A stretch of 64,000 nt of DNA from an uncultured Alphaproteobacteria bacterium (GTDB lineage: Bacteria; Pseudomonadota; Alphaproteobacteria; GCA-2731375): positions 124,001-188,000 of the forward strand of contig CATOSZ010000004.1 of the NCBI GenBank assembly GCA_951812805.1. Direction: 5' to 3'. The translations under genes and the position numbers were made by a program. Position 1 is the stretch's first letter. Each line of letters opens with the position of its first letter. Below the pieces are notes generated by a model. The model was not told the origin of the DNA, did no database searches, and saw only the letters and a list, made by a program, of their open reading frames with translations. Below are positions 19,826 through 30,889 of the stretch, one piece after another.

Positions 19826-20200
19826 TCACGCCGCGCCGGAATCGTCCTCGACCACGGGATCGGGCGGCGCCACGGGCAGCGGCATCGGCGTCGGCGTGCC
19901 ATCGCCCAACGCCTCGGGCGAGAACTGCTGCGTGAGGAGGGCGGACATATCCTCCTCCTCCGGCTCGTCGACTTCGGCGAGGCGCTGCTGGCCGCTGATC
20001 AGGTCTTCCTGCAAAAGGTCCGCCGCAACCGTCTCGTCGGCGATCTCGCGCAGGGCGATGACCGGGTTCTTGTCGTTGTCTTCCGGCACCGTCGGCTGCT
20101 CTCCGCCAGAAATCTGGCGCGCGCGCGTCGCCGCCATCAAGACCAGATCGAACCGGTTGGGCACCTGGATGATGCAATCCTCGACCGTCACGCGGGCCAT
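19826..20200 (-). CDS. rpoZ: RNA polymerase omega subunit
   Basis: A 124-residue omega subunit, which helps assemble and stabilise beta-prime and contributes to ppGpp sensing. The N-terminal core [20 protein letters not shown] and ALREIADET are typical; the C-terminal acidic, proline-rich tail is the longer alphaproteobacterial type. A strong GGAGG site lies before the ATG, and a promoter is visible upstream (20235-20263). Confidence 0.96.
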   Translation of the reverse strand: MARVTVEDCIIQVPNRFDLVLMAATRARQISGGEQPTVPEDNDKNPVIALREIADETVAADLLQEDLISGQQRLAEVDEPEEEDMSALLTQQFSPEALGDGTPTPMPLPVAPPDPVVEDDSGAA

Positions 20201-20234
20201 TGCGAGATCCTCCGAAAATGTAAAGCGCGCGCGT

Positions 20235-20263
20235 TATATAGGCTGGGCGTCCGTGCCTGGCAA
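20235..20263 (-). promoter_or_regulatory. Sigma-70-type promoter for rpoZ
   Basis: On the minus strand TTGCCA (20263-20258), a 17-base spacer, then TATATA (20240-20235). Predicted start of transcription is near 20228, giving a leader of about 28 bases with the GGAGG site. Strong by sequence for a GC-rich genome; not tested. Confidence 0.65.
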
Positions 20264-20273
20264 GCACGAGCGC

Positions 20274-20783
20274 TCAGTCTTCGAGAACCTCGATGCCATC
20301 GAGCGCCGTCGGAAGCAGTGCGTCATACAACTCGCGCGTCGTGCGGCCGAGGACGGGATGGCGCCAGTCGGGTGCCAGATCGAGCAAGGGACGGAGCACG
20401 AAGCCCCGCTCATGCAGGCGCGGGTGCGGCAATTCAAGCGGTGAGACGGCGTCGCCCGTCCGTATCGTCATGCCATGGGCCAACAGATCGAGGTCCACCG
20501 TGCGCGCCGCCCAACGCACGCCGCGTTCCCGCCCGAGGCGCGCCTCCACCTCATGCAGGGTTTCCAGCAAGACCTCCGGTGCCAGATCGCTCACCACTTC
20601 TCCGACGGCGTTGTGGAACCAGGGCTGGTCGGAAGGCGGAACAGGCGCGGTGCGATACCACCGCGAGAGCCGCCGCGTCTTCACCCCCCGCGCGGCGAGG
20701 AGATCGAGGCTCGCCTTCAGACTCTCCAGCGGCGAGCCGAACGCGACCGTTTCCAGATTGCCTCCGAGTGCGATCAATATCAT
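20274..20783 (-). CDS. folK: 6-hydroxymethyl-7,8-dihydropterin pyrophosphokinase
   Basis: A 169-residue HPPK, which pyrophosphorylates the pterin precursor in folate synthesis. It opens with ILIALGGNLE. The ATP/pterin-site stretches are WYRTAPVPPSDQPWFHNAV, LGRERGVRWAARTVDLDLL (the two conserved aspartates) and LPHPRLHERGFVL. Lies upstream of rpoZ; the visible rpoZ promoter falls in between. Confidence 0.95.
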   Translation of the reverse strand: MILIALGGNLETVAFGSPLESLKASLDLLAARGVKTRRLSRWYRTAPVPPSDQPWFHNAVGEVVSDLAPEVLLETLHEVEARLGRERGVRWAARTVDLDLLAHGMTIRTGDAVSPLELPHPRLHERGFVLRPLLDLAPDWRHPVLGRTTRELYDALLPTALDGIEVLED

Positions 20784-20943
20784 ACATCACCTATATTAAA
20801 TTTTAGACCATCGAGCTGCCCCCCATCCAAGTTCTTCGTTGACCTCTGACCGCGAGTGGCGTAGCAGAGGGCCCGCCAAGTTCGGAGCCTCATTTTACGC
20901 GGTCCCATTCTTGCGCTCCCAGCCATCAGGAGGACATGACGCC

Positions 20944-21609
20944 ATGGCGCTTCATTTGGACGAAAAGACCGTCCTTTTCATCGACGGGGCCAATCTTTAC
21001 TCGGCCGCCCGCTCGCTCAACTTCGACATCGACTACAAGCGGTTGTTGGAGGAATTTCGCGGCCGGGGTCGTCTGCTGCGCGCCTTCTACTATACCGCCC
21101 TGATCGAGGATCAGGAGTACTCGCCGATCCGCCCGCTCGTCGACTGGCTCGACTACAACGGCTACACCATGGTCACCAAGCCGACCAAGGAATACACCGA
21201 CTCGACCGGCCGGCGGAAAATCAAAGGCAACATGGACATCGAGATCGCGGTCGACATCCTGCAGATGGCGGAACATTGCGATCATATCATCCTGTTCTCC
21301 GGCGACGGTGACTTCCGCCGCCTGGTCGAGGCCGCCCAGCACAAGGGCGTGCGGGTGAGCGTCGTCTCCACCGTGCGCACCCAGCCGCCGATGGTCGCCG
21401 ACGAGCTTCGCCGGCAGGCCGACGAGTTCATCGAACTCGAGACCCTGATGGACAAGATCGCCCGCGACCCCTCGATCCGTCAGCAGAACATGCAGCGCCG
21501 CGCCGAGGCCGAGGCGGCGGAGCGGGCGGAAGCCTATGACGACGACCTCGCGCTGGACGACGACGACGAATATGAAGACGAGACGGCCGGCATCGGCAAC
21601 CAGGCCTGA
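20944..21609 (+). CDS. NYN-domain (LabA/DUF88-type) putative RNase
   Basis: A 221-residue protein with a PIN-like NYN fold. Acidic residues expected at the metal site are seen in VLFIDGANLY, KGNMDIEIAVDIL and ILFSGDGDFRRLVEAA. The tail (~190-221) is strongly acidic. Family members are single-strand-RNA nucleases or regulators; the substrate here is unknown. Start 20944 follows an AGGAGGAC site and begins MALHLDEKTVLFIDG; the longer frame adds unsupported residues. The uracil-DNA glycosylase gene starts two bases after its stop. Confidence 0.85.
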   Translation: MALHLDEKTVLFIDGANLYSAARSLNFDIDYKRLLEEFRGRGRLLRAFYYTALIEDQEYSPIRPLVDWLDYNGYTMVTKPTKEYTDSTGRRKIKGNMDIEIAVDILQMAEHCDHIILFSGDGDFRRLVEAAQHKGVRVSVVSTVRTQPPMVADELRRQADEFIELETLMDKIARDPSIRQQNMQRRAEAEAAERAEAYDDDLALDDDDEYEDETAGIGNQA

Positions 21610-21611
21610 TC

Positions 21612-22265
21612 TTGGCGACCGACGCCGCGCCCGCCCGGCGCGACCCGCCCCTCGATTGCGCCCTCTGCCCCCGCCTGGTGGCGGAGCGAGGGGCCAACGG
21701 TACGTCGCACCCTGATTGGCACAACGCGCCGGTAGCCTCCTTCGGGCCGGTCGGTGCGGGCCTGCTGATCGTCGGCCTGGCGCCCGGCCTGAAGGGGGCG
21801 AACCGGACCGGACGCCCGTTCACCGGCGATTATGCCGGCGATTTGCTTTACGCCACGCTCGACAAATTCGCCTTCAGCGATGGCAGCTATGACGCCCGGC
21901 CCGACGACGGCCTGGCCCTGCGGAATTGCCGCATCACCAACGCAGTGCGCTGCCTGCCGCCCAAGAACAAGCCGATCGGCGCCGAAGTGCGGGCCTGCCG
22001 CCCGTATCTGCTGGCGGAGTTGTCGATGCCGCCGGCCCCGCGCGTCATTCTGGCGCTGGGTCGCGTGGCGCACGAAACCACGCTCGACGCACTCGGCGAA
22101 AAGCGCGCGGCGCATCCCTTCGGCCACGGCGCGCGCCATCCGCTGGCCGACGGCCGCGTGCTGTACGACAGCTACCACTGCTCGCGCTACAACACGCAGA
22201 CGCGGCGCCTGACGGCGGAAATGTTCGAGGCCGTTTTTGCCGCGATCCGGAACGAACTCGACTGA
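21612..22265 (+). CDS. Uracil-DNA glycosylase, family 5 (UDGb)-like
   Basis: A 217-residue iron-sulfur UDG that removes uracil or deaminated bases from DNA. The N-terminal CALCPRLV cysteines plus C in RCLPPKNKP and in ACRPYLL suit a 4Fe-4S cluster. Motif 1 GLAPGLKGANRTGRPFTGD is of the family 5 type, lacking the usual catalytic Asp/Asn of families 1-2, and the C-terminal motif is SYHCSRYNTQTRRLT. Begins with TTG two bases after the NYN gene, so co-translated. Some relatives also remove hypoxanthine; that is not predictable here. Confidence 0.88.
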   Translation: MATDAAPARRDPPLDCALCPRLVAERGANGTSHPDWHNAPVASFGPVGAGLLIVGLAPGLKGANRTGRPFTGDYAGDLLYATLDKFAFSDGSYDARPDDGLALRNCRITNAVRCLPPKNKPIGAEVRACRPYLLAELSMPPAPRVILALGRVAHETTLDALGEKRAAHPFGHGARHPLADGRVLYDSYHCSRYNTQTRRLTAEMFEAVFAAIRNELD

Positions 22266-22268
22266 CCC

Positions 22269-23663
22269 TCAGATCAGGAACCAGGCGGCCAGGCCGAGGA
22301 AGGCGAGGAAGCCGATAATGTCGGTGACCGTCGTCAGAAAAACGCTGGCGGCGACGGCCGGGTCGATTCCGAGGCGATGGCAGGTGAGCGGGATCAGCGT
22401 GCCGAACAGGCCGGCGACCAGCAGGTTGATCGCCATCGCCGCGGCGATCACCAGGCCGAGTGCCGGCAGACCGAACCAGAACCAGGCGACCAGTCCCATC
22501 AGCACGGCGAACAGCAGACCGTTGATGCCGCCGACGACGACCTCCTTGGCGACGATACGCAACGCGTTCGCCGCCGTCAGGTCGCGGGTCGCGAGCGCCC
22601 GCACCGCGACGGTCAGGGTCTGGGTCCCGGCATTGCCGCCCATCGAGGCGACGATCGGCATCAGCACGGCGAGGGCCACGATCTGCTCGATCGTCGCGTC
22701 GAACAGGCCGATGACGAGGGAGGCGAGGATCGCCGTGCCGAGATTGACCAGCAACCAGGTAAACCGGGTGCGCGTGGTCCGGCCGACCGATTGCGTCAGA
22801 TCGGTTTCGCCGGCCACACCGGCCAGGCGCAGCAGATCCTCCTCTGCCTCCTCCTCGATCACCTCGGCCACGTCGTCGAAGGTGACAACGCCGACCATGC
22901 GACCGCCATCGTCGATCACCGGGGCCGAGGCCATGCGATATTGGCGGAAGAGAAAGGCCACCGCCTCCTGGTCCATCTCCAAGGGCACCAGCCGGGTTTC
23001 CGGCGCCATGATGGCGCGCACCATGACCGGACGCTTGGCCCGCATGGCGCGATAGAGCGGCACGCTGCCGATCGGCCGGTGGCGCGGATCGACGACGAAG
23101 ATTTCGTAGAACTCGTCCGGAAGATCGATGCTGTCGCGGCAATAGTCGATCACCTGGCCAACCGTCCAGTAGGCCGGGACGGCGACGAAGTCGCGCTGCA
23201 TCATCCGCGCGGCGCTGTCCTCGGGAAAGGCGAGGCCCTCGCGGATCTGCGCCCGCTCCGGCGGCGGCACGGCATGCAGCACCTCGTCGAGGCGGTCCGC
23301 GTCGAGCTGCTCCAGCAGATAAATTGCGTCGTCCGCGTCGAGATCGTCGAGCCAACCGGCGACCCGGGCCGGCGCCGCGTCGCCCAGCAGGCTTTCCAAC
23401 ACCGCGGGTTCGAGTTCCAGAACCGTCTCGGGGCCGATGTTGTCGCCGAGCCAATGGATCAGCGTGTCGCGGTCGTCGCGGGACAGCAGGCCGATCAGGT
23501 CGGCGAGGTCGGCGGCGTGCAGCGGCTGGACCAGAGCTTCGATCGCCGGCCAGTCCTCGGCGTCGATCGCCGCTTCGACCGCGCGCACAAGCTCCGTGGC
23601 GACGACATGGAGATCGTCTTCCGCACCCCAGTTTCGGGTCGTGCCGTCGGGCTCGCTCATCAT
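22269..23663 (-). CDS. mgtE: MgtE magnesium transporter
   Basis: A 464-residue Mg2+ channel. Domain order: acidic N-terminal helical domain (~20-140), tandem CBS domains (~140-265) that sense cytosolic Mg2+, and a membrane domain of five helices (~285-460). The pore region shows PIVASMGGNAGTQTLTV, the family signature. No CorA or other Mg2+ gene lies nearby. Convergent with the UDG gene. Confidence 0.94.
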   Translation of the reverse strand: MMSEPDGTTRNWGAEDDLHVVATELVRAVEAAIDAEDWPAIEALVQPLHAADLADLIGLLSRDDRDTLIHWLGDNIGPETVLELEPAVLESLLGDAAPARVAGWLDDLDADDAIYLLEQLDADRLDEVLHAVPPPERAQIREGLAFPEDSAARMMQRDFVAVPAYWTVGQVIDYCRDSIDLPDEFYEIFVVDPRHRPIGSVPLYRAMRAKRPVMVRAIMAPETRLVPLEMDQEAVAFLFRQYRMASAPVIDDGGRMVGVVTFDDVAEVIEEEAEEDLLRLAGVAGETDLTQSVGRTTRTRFTWLLVNLGTAILASLVIGLFDATIEQIVALAVLMPIVASMGGNAGTQTLTVAVRALATRDLTAANALRIVAKEVVVGGINGLLFAVLMGLVAWFWFGLPALGLVIAAAMAINLLVAGLFGTLIPLTCHRLGIDPAVAASVFLTTVTDIIGFLAFLGLAAWFLI

Positions 23664-23715
23664 TCCACGCTCCGGCCGTGGTCGCGGCGCTCGTACGCCA
23701 GGCCGCCTCGAAACG

Positions 23716-26022
<2,307 letters not shown>

Positions 26023-26060
26023 TGGATGTCCTCCGGGGCCGCGCGGCAGCCCAAACGACG

Positions 26061-26088
26061 AAGCCCGCGGAGAGGGCTCCACGGGCTT
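26061..26088 (-). terminator. Stem-loop between tRNA-Leu and maeB, probable terminator
   Basis: A 12-bp stem (26061-26072 with 26077-26088, one G-U pair in the RNA) closes on a four-base loop, 10 bases downstream of the tRNA 3' end. A short TTT follows after a few bases, so it is only a moderate intrinsic terminator. Confidence 0.6.
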
Positions 26089-26097
26089 GGAAAATCT

Positions 26098-26184
26098 TGG
26101 TGCGGTCGAGAAGACTCGAACTTCCACGGGGTTTCCCCCACAGCGACCTCAACGCTGCGCGTCTACCAATTCCGCCACGACCGC
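26098..26184 (-). tRNA. tRNA-Leu, anticodon GAG
   Basis: An 87-base class II tRNA with encoded CCA. The acceptor arms GCGGTCG and CGACCGC pair. The D-loop contains the AATTGGTAGACGC-type region, the anticodon stem-loop is CAGCG-TTGAGGT-CGCTG with GAG in the middle, a long variable arm GTGGGGGAAACCCCGT follows, and the T-arm is GTTCGAGTC. It reads CTC/CTT leucine codons. Confidence 0.96.
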
Positions 26185-26426
26185 ACGAGGCTGGTCGATG
26201 TAGCAAATCGCGCCTGCCTCCGCAAGGGTGGCGCGCGCGCGATCCGCCGATCCGATCCGGTTTGCCTGTCGCCGATGGATCGGCGAATATGCGGTCCGCC
26301 GCCGCTTTTTCCCGGGGGCCATCGCCCTCTTCCCGCACGACCGGATCGGACCCCATGCTTTTGCGCTACATCTCGACGTCTCATCGCCGGATTTCGGGTC
26401 CGGCGGCGTTGCGCGGGGCCTGAGCC

Positions 26427-27512
26427 ATGGCGATCCTCGGCGGCAAGCGAGGCCCGCGCCTCCTGCGCATTTTGGTCTTCGTCGCCGGGGCGGTCGGGAT
26501 CGGCTTCGCGGTCAACGAGGGCATCCATTGGTGGCGCCATGTGACCGAGCCGAACGCCCGGGTCGAGGCGGATTTCACCCTGCTCTCGGCGAAGGCCAAC
26601 GCCACCATCGCCACTCTGCATGTCCGCCGGGGCGAGGCGGTGAAGAAGGGCCAGCCGCTGGTCTCGATGGACACCTCGGTGCAGGAACTCGACCTCGTCA
26701 CCCTGGACGCGGAAATGGCCAAGATGTGGGCCGAGCGCAAGCAGATCGAGGTCGAGCTGAAACAATTCCGGGTCGAGATGGGCGACAAGATCGCCACCGC
26801 CGATTCCACCGCACGGCTGCAGCGCCGCGAGCTCTCGACCCTGAAGGAGCGGCGCGAGATCGCCCGCGCCAATGCCGAGCGAAGCGCCAAGCTGCGCGGC
26901 AAGCGGACCATCACCGCGCGCCAGTTGGACGATGCCAACGACCGCCTGCTTTCGATCACCAGCCGGATCCGCAGCCTGGAAACCAAGATCCGCGAGAGCG
27001 AGCGGAAGAAGAACGAGCTCGAGGGCGAGACCGGGCAGCGGGCGGTCTATGTCTCGCGCCTGGACGCGATCGACCGGGTGATCGAGAAGATCGAGGTGCA
27101 GATCGCCCAGGCGCAGAAGCGGCTCGCCGACCTGCAGCTCGAGGCGCCGATCGGCGGCCTGATCGACGAGGTCTATGTCGCCGAGGGTGTCTATGTCGAG
27201 GACGGCGATCGGGTGGTGCTGCTGCATGACCCGAACGCGCTGTGGCTGGAAGCCCGGGTGGACGAGACCGACATCGGCCATGTGGCGCCGGGCCAGAAGG
27301 TCCGCATCGAGTTCGACGCCTATCCCTTCGAATGGGTCGAGGGCACGGTGCGCGAGATCGGTGCGGTCACGCTCGGCTCGATGGAAAACGGCGGCAGCGG
27401 CAAGGTCGACCCCCGCCTCGCCCAGCGCATCCCGGTGATCATCGATCTGCCGGAGATGACGCGGACGGTGCGCCCCGGCATGCGCGCCACCGTCAACATC
27501 GCGATCCGGTAG
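26427..27512 (+). CDS. HlyD-family membrane fusion protein
   Basis: A 361-residue periplasmic adaptor. One N-terminal membrane helix (~13-30); a barrel-sandwich (lipoyl-like) segment around LSAKANATIATLHVRRGEAV; a long coiled coil (~75-230, rich in Lys/Glu/Arg); the second half of the lipoyl region at LQLEAPIGGLIDEVYVAEG; then a beta-barrel. It should link an inner-membrane transporter to the outer membrane. The MFS gene begins 13 bases later, so the two probably act as an efflux pair. Confidence 0.87.
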   Translation: MAILGGKRGPRLLRILVFVAGAVGIGFAVNEGIHWWRHVTEPNARVEADFTLLSAKANATIATLHVRRGEAVKKGQPLVSMDTSVQELDLVTLDAEMAKMWAERKQIEVELKQFRVEMGDKIATADSTARLQRRELSTLKERREIARANAERSAKLRGKRTITARQLDDANDRLLSITSRIRSLETKIRESERKKNELEGETGQRAVYVSRLDAIDRVIEKIEVQIAQAQKRLADLQLEAPIGGLIDEVYVAEGVYVEDGDRVVLLHDPNALWLEARVDETDIGHVAPGQKVRIEFDAYPFEWVEGTVREIGAVTLGSMENGGSGKVDPRLAQRIPVIIDLPEMTRTVRPGMRATVNIAIR

Positions 27513-27525
27513 GGCCGCGGGCACG

Positions 27526-28887
27526 ATGGACCTTTCCCGCTTCGGCTGGCGCACCATCATGACCACGGCCTGCATCGCCATGCTGGTGCAGCAGGCCTTC
27601 AGCTACGTCTGCCAGATGGTGATGCCCCTGATGGCCGATCGCCTGGCGGAAGACTTCGACATCTCACCGGCCTGGCTCGGCCTCTATCTCTTCATCCAGA
27701 ACATCGCTTCGATCATTGCGGCGATCGGTTGCGGCAGCTTCATCCTGCGCTACGGCCCGCTGCGCATTTCGCAATGGGCGCTACTGCTGATGGGCGGCAG
27801 CCTGCTGGTGATCGCGACCGGCCAGCTCTGGCTCTATCCCCTGGGCGCGATCCTGCTCGGCGCCTCGGCCGTCTCGACGCCGGCGAGCTCGCACATGCTG
27901 GCCCGGGTCTGCCCGCCGCGCCTCGCCCCCCTCGTCTTCTCGATCAAGCAGACGGGCGTGCCGGTCGGCAGCCTGATCGGCGGATTGATGCTGCCCTTCC
28001 TGCTGGGCCTGGTGATCTATACGGCGACCTTCGGCACGGCGCTCCGCCTCGGCCCCTACGGCACGGCGCTGGTGACCGCCGGCATCGTCGCCCTCGTCGC
28101 TTTCGGGCTGCAGCCGCTGCGCGCCTTCTTCGACGACGAGCGGCGCGCAGACATCAAAATCGCCTTCGGCGACCTGCGCAAGACGCTGGGCGCGGTGGTG
28201 AGCGACCCCTCACTGCGCGACATCTCCTTCGCCGCCTTCGCCTTTGGCGGCCAACAGTCGCTGTTCGCCGGGTTCTTCATCCTCTTCCTGATCGACGATC
28301 TCGGCTATTCCGAGGTCGAGGCGGGCAGCGCCTTCGCCATCGCCAGCTTCTCCGCCATCTGGGCCCGCATCGCCTGGGGCGCGCTCGGCGGCGGCATGGT
28401 TTCGCCCCGCCTGATCATGGCCGGGATCGGCTTGTTCGGCGCCGCTGCCGGCCTGCTGACCGCCGGCTACGATTTCACCTGGGGCTTCTGGGAGATCGTC
28501 TGGGTGGCGATCCTCTACAACATCACGGCGCTCAGCTGGCACGGCATCCTGCTCTCGGAAACCGCGCGACTGGCGCCCGAAGGCCAGGTCGGCGGCATCA
28601 CCGGCGGCGTGCTCTCCTTCACCTCGATCGCGATGATGATCTACCCGGCGATCTTCGGCATCATCCTGGCCGTGACGGGCTCCTACGCCATCGGCTTCGC
28701 ACTCGGCGCCGTCCCGGCCTTCGCCGCCTGCCTGATCTTCCTCAGCCCGCCGCTACAGGGCTCCTGGCTCGGCTTCGTCGGCGACCACACCCGCACGCTG
28801 GCGACCCCCCGGGGCATGGCGAGCGTGTTGGGCCTGCTCGGCGTCGGCACCGCCATCGGCATCGCCATGCACGCAGCGGGGCTTTAA
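27526..28887 (+). CDS. MFS transporter
   Basis: A 453-residue, 12-helix major facilitator protein. Helices run from ~15 to ~410, with a cytoplasmic loop at ~200-230 and a conserved-looking SIKQTGVPVGSLIGG in helix 5. It lies directly behind a HlyD-type adaptor gene, which suggests export. It has 12 rather than 14 predicted helices, so it is not a straightforward EmrB. The substrate is unknown. Confidence 0.87.
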   Translation: MDLSRFGWRTIMTTACIAMLVQQAFSYVCQMVMPLMADRLAEDFDISPAWLGLYLFIQNIASIIAAIGCGSFILRYGPLRISQWALLLMGGSLLVIATGQLWLYPLGAILLGASAVSTPASSHMLARVCPPRLAPLVFSIKQTGVPVGSLIGGLMLPFLLGLVIYTATFGTALRLGPYGTALVTAGIVALVAFGLQPLRAFFDDERRADIKIAFGDLRKTLGAVVSDPSLRDISFAAFAFGGQQSLFAGFFILFLIDDLGYSEVEAGSAFAIASFSAIWARIAWGALGGGMVSPRLIMAGIGLFGAAAGLLTAGYDFTWGFWEIVWVAILYNITALSWHGILLSETARLAPEGQVGGITGGVLSFTSIAMMIYPAIFGIILAVTGSYAIGFALGAVPAFAACLIFLSPPLQGSWLGFVGDHTRTLATPRGMASVLGLLGVGTAIGIAMHAAGL

Positions 28888-28893
28888 TCGGCG

Positions 28894-30804
28894 TTACTGC
28901 ATCCGGATCTTCGTCTTTCCGCCGGTGCCGCGGTTCACGGTTGCTGCGGTGAATTGGATGTTGCAAAGCGCCATGTGGCCCGGGATCGTCGTCTGCCACG
29001 TCTTCTCCCAGATGCCGCCAAGGCGTTGGGCCAGGGCCGGGCAGATCGTCTTCGCCTCGCCATCGTTTCGGATGACGCCCGCCTCCAGGTGGAGGAAGCG
29101 GGAGCCATGCAACTCGTAGCGCATGAGGCACAGCGTGCTCTTACCGGGGATCGATACCCGCCATTTGCCGAGCCATGTGCCGCGCGTATTGATTTCGACG
29201 TGGCGACAGGACTTTTTAGCATCCGCGTCCGTGCGGATGACGAAGGAGGACGGCAGCTCCAGATCCACCGCCGTGGCTTTCGGCCCGGACCCGGTCACCG
29301 GGCTGCCGACGACCCAGCCGGCGTCCCGCTTGGGGGGTGCCTTCTGCGGCGGCGGCTTGCGGGGCGGCGGCTTGCGGCGGGCGGCGGCGCGAAGCGTCGC
29401 CTCGGTGAACTCGATCGTGCACACGGACATGAGGCCCGGGACCGTCGTCTGCCAGTAATTCCCCCAGATGCCGCCGAGGCGATGCCCAAGTGCGGGACAA
29501 ACCTGCTTGGCATGGGCGTTGTTGCGGATGGGGCCGGCCTCCAGTTCCAGGCGGCGGGGGCCGTGCAGTTCGTAGCGCATGAGGCACAGCGTGCTTTTGC
29601 CGGGGATCGATACCCGCCATTTGCCGAGCCACTTGCCGCGCGTCCTGATCTCGACATGGCGGCAGGATTTCCGGGCGTCCGCTTGGCTGCGGATCACGTA
29701 GGAGGACGGCAGCTCCAGCCGCACCGTCTTGGCCGTCGGCCCCGGACCCGTCACCGGCCGCCCCTCCACCCAGCCATCGTCCCGCTTGGGTAGCGATGTC
29801 TTGGGCGGGCTCGTCCGGGGCGGTGCCGGCCTGGCGACCTTGCGGCCCGGGTAATTCGCATTGCGGGAGATCCGCGTGATGTTCGTGCGGGTGCGGTTAT
29901 AGGCGAAGGCGTTCGCTCCGGCACCGAAGGCGTTCATGACCGTCGCGCCCTCGAAGTCGCCGTCGTAATTGAACCAGACGCCGGCGCCGCCGCCTTTCAG
30001 CTTCTTGGCGCCCATGACGTAGCCATGGCCCTTGCCGGCGATCCGATCGTTGGCGGCGCGCAACACACTGATGGCGACCGATATGCCGGCGCCGGCCTGG
30101 GCGCCGACGGAAACCCCGCGCGAACGATAGAACACCAACGGCTTTTTGAAGGCCGTGTCGTAGGCGATGCCGACTTCGGCGCTGGCACCCAGGCCCTGTG
30201 CCGCATCCGCCGCGATGCCGACCGTGAGCGTGCGGTAGCCTTTCTTGCGCGCGGCCCGCATGACATGGCCAAGGCAGGTGCTCTGCAAAAGCCACATCCC
30301 GGCATTGGCATCGCGGTGCCGACCGGCTTGCGTCAGCAATCCCATATGGCCGGTGGCGAGACAGATGGCCGCCTGCGAGCCGATGCTCAAGACGCCGGCG
30401 GCCGTCTTCAGGGTGCGGCGCGCCTTGGCCAGCAACCTCTTCGACTTGCGGCAGCGGTTCTCCAGCAGGTCCTCGGCGAGCCCCCGGTTGCAGGACGGGA
30501 CCCGTTCCCAGAGCCGGCAGGGGCGCTGGCCCTCGGCGCCGCAGCGCTTGGCCGTCTTGGCCTTACGGCGCAGGCACTTCTTGCGCTTGAAGTTTTCATA
30601 GAGCCCCTTGTTGCAGGAGGGCACGCGCTCCCACAGCTTGCAGGGCCGCTGTCCCTCGGCGCCGCACTTGGGCGCCTTGGCCAAGGCACCGCTGAACGGC
30701 ATCGGCGCGGAGAGGAGGACGACGAGCGACAGCGCCAGCAAGCCGGTCGATGCAAACCTTGAACACCACATGACGCGCAGCATCGGTGTGAAAGCGGACG
30801 ACAT
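28894..30804 (-). CDS. Secreted multi-domain protein with four MVL-like mannan-binding repeats
   Basis: About 636 residues. A hydrophobic signal segment (LLALSLVVLLSAPMPFSG) precedes two 39-residue cysteine repeats, each CGAEGQRPC-x-LWERVPSCN. A Gly/Ala-rich middle domain follows, with no family assigned. Then come two ~95-residue blocks joined by Pro/Lys linkers. Each block holds two units; the second unit (AGPIRNNAHAKQVCP ... YWQTTVPGLMSVCTIEF) closely follows the pattern of Microcystis viridis lectin (MVL), an oligomannose-binding protein, and the first unit is a divergent copy with the same spacing. Start uncertain (30804, 30783 or 30771; no clear ribosome site). Lectin function is inferred from the repeat pattern only. 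Confidence 0.65.
   Translation of the reverse strand: MSSAFTPMLRVMWCSRFASTGLLALSLVVLLSAPMPFSGALAKAPKCGAEGQRPCKLWERVPSCNKGLYENFKRKKCLRRKAKTAKRCGAEGQRPCRLWERVPSCNRGLAEDLLENRCRKSKRLLAKARRTLKTAAGVLSIGSQAAICLATGHMGLLTQAGRHRDANAGMWLLQSTCLGHVMRAARKKGYRTLTVGIAADAAQGLGASAEVGIAYDTAFKKPLVFYRSRGVSVGAQAGAGISVAISVLRAANDRIAGKGHGYVMGAKKLKGGGAGVWFNYDGDFEGATVMNAFGAGANAFAYNRTRTNITRISRNANYPGRKVARPAPPRTSPPKTSLPKRDDGWVEGRPVTGPGPTAKTVRLELPSSYVIRSQADARKSCRHVEIRTRGKWLGKWRVSIPGKSTLCLMRYELHGPRRLELEAGPIRNNAHAKQVCPALGHRLGGIWGNYWQTTVPGLMSVCTIEFTEATLRAAARRKPPPRKPPPQKAPPKRDAGWVVGSPVTGSGPKATAVDLELPSSFVIRTDADAKKSCRHVEINTRGTWLGKWRVSIPGKSTLCLMRYELHGSRFLHLEAGVIRNDGEAKTICPALAQRLGGIWEKTWQTTIPGHMALCNIQFTAATVNRGTGGKTKIRMQ
29107..29187 (-). 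repeat. Direct DNA repeat, copy 1 (inside lectin-like gene)
   Basis: 81 bases matching 29563-29643 with seven differences, offset 456 bases (152 codons, in frame). It encodes the conserved first unit of the C-terminal MVL-like block. Confidence 0.85.
29563..29643 (-). repeat. Direct DNA repeat, copy 2 (inside lectin-like gene)
   Basis: Second copy of the in-frame repeat, in the N-terminal MVL-like block. The high DNA identity points to a recent tandem duplication or gene conversion. Confidence 0.85.
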
Positions 30805-30889
30805 CAAGGCGTGATTACGGCCATTTTTGCACCGGGAGCATCCGACAAGTTGTCCCAAGGGCGGTTCAACCCGGACATTCGATCGCTCG

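Noticed and set aside
26269..26286. TCGCCGA-TGGA-TCGGCGA hairpin between tRNA-Leu and the HlyD gene
   Set aside because: GC-rich dyads of this size are frequent by chance here and no T-run follows; too weak to call.
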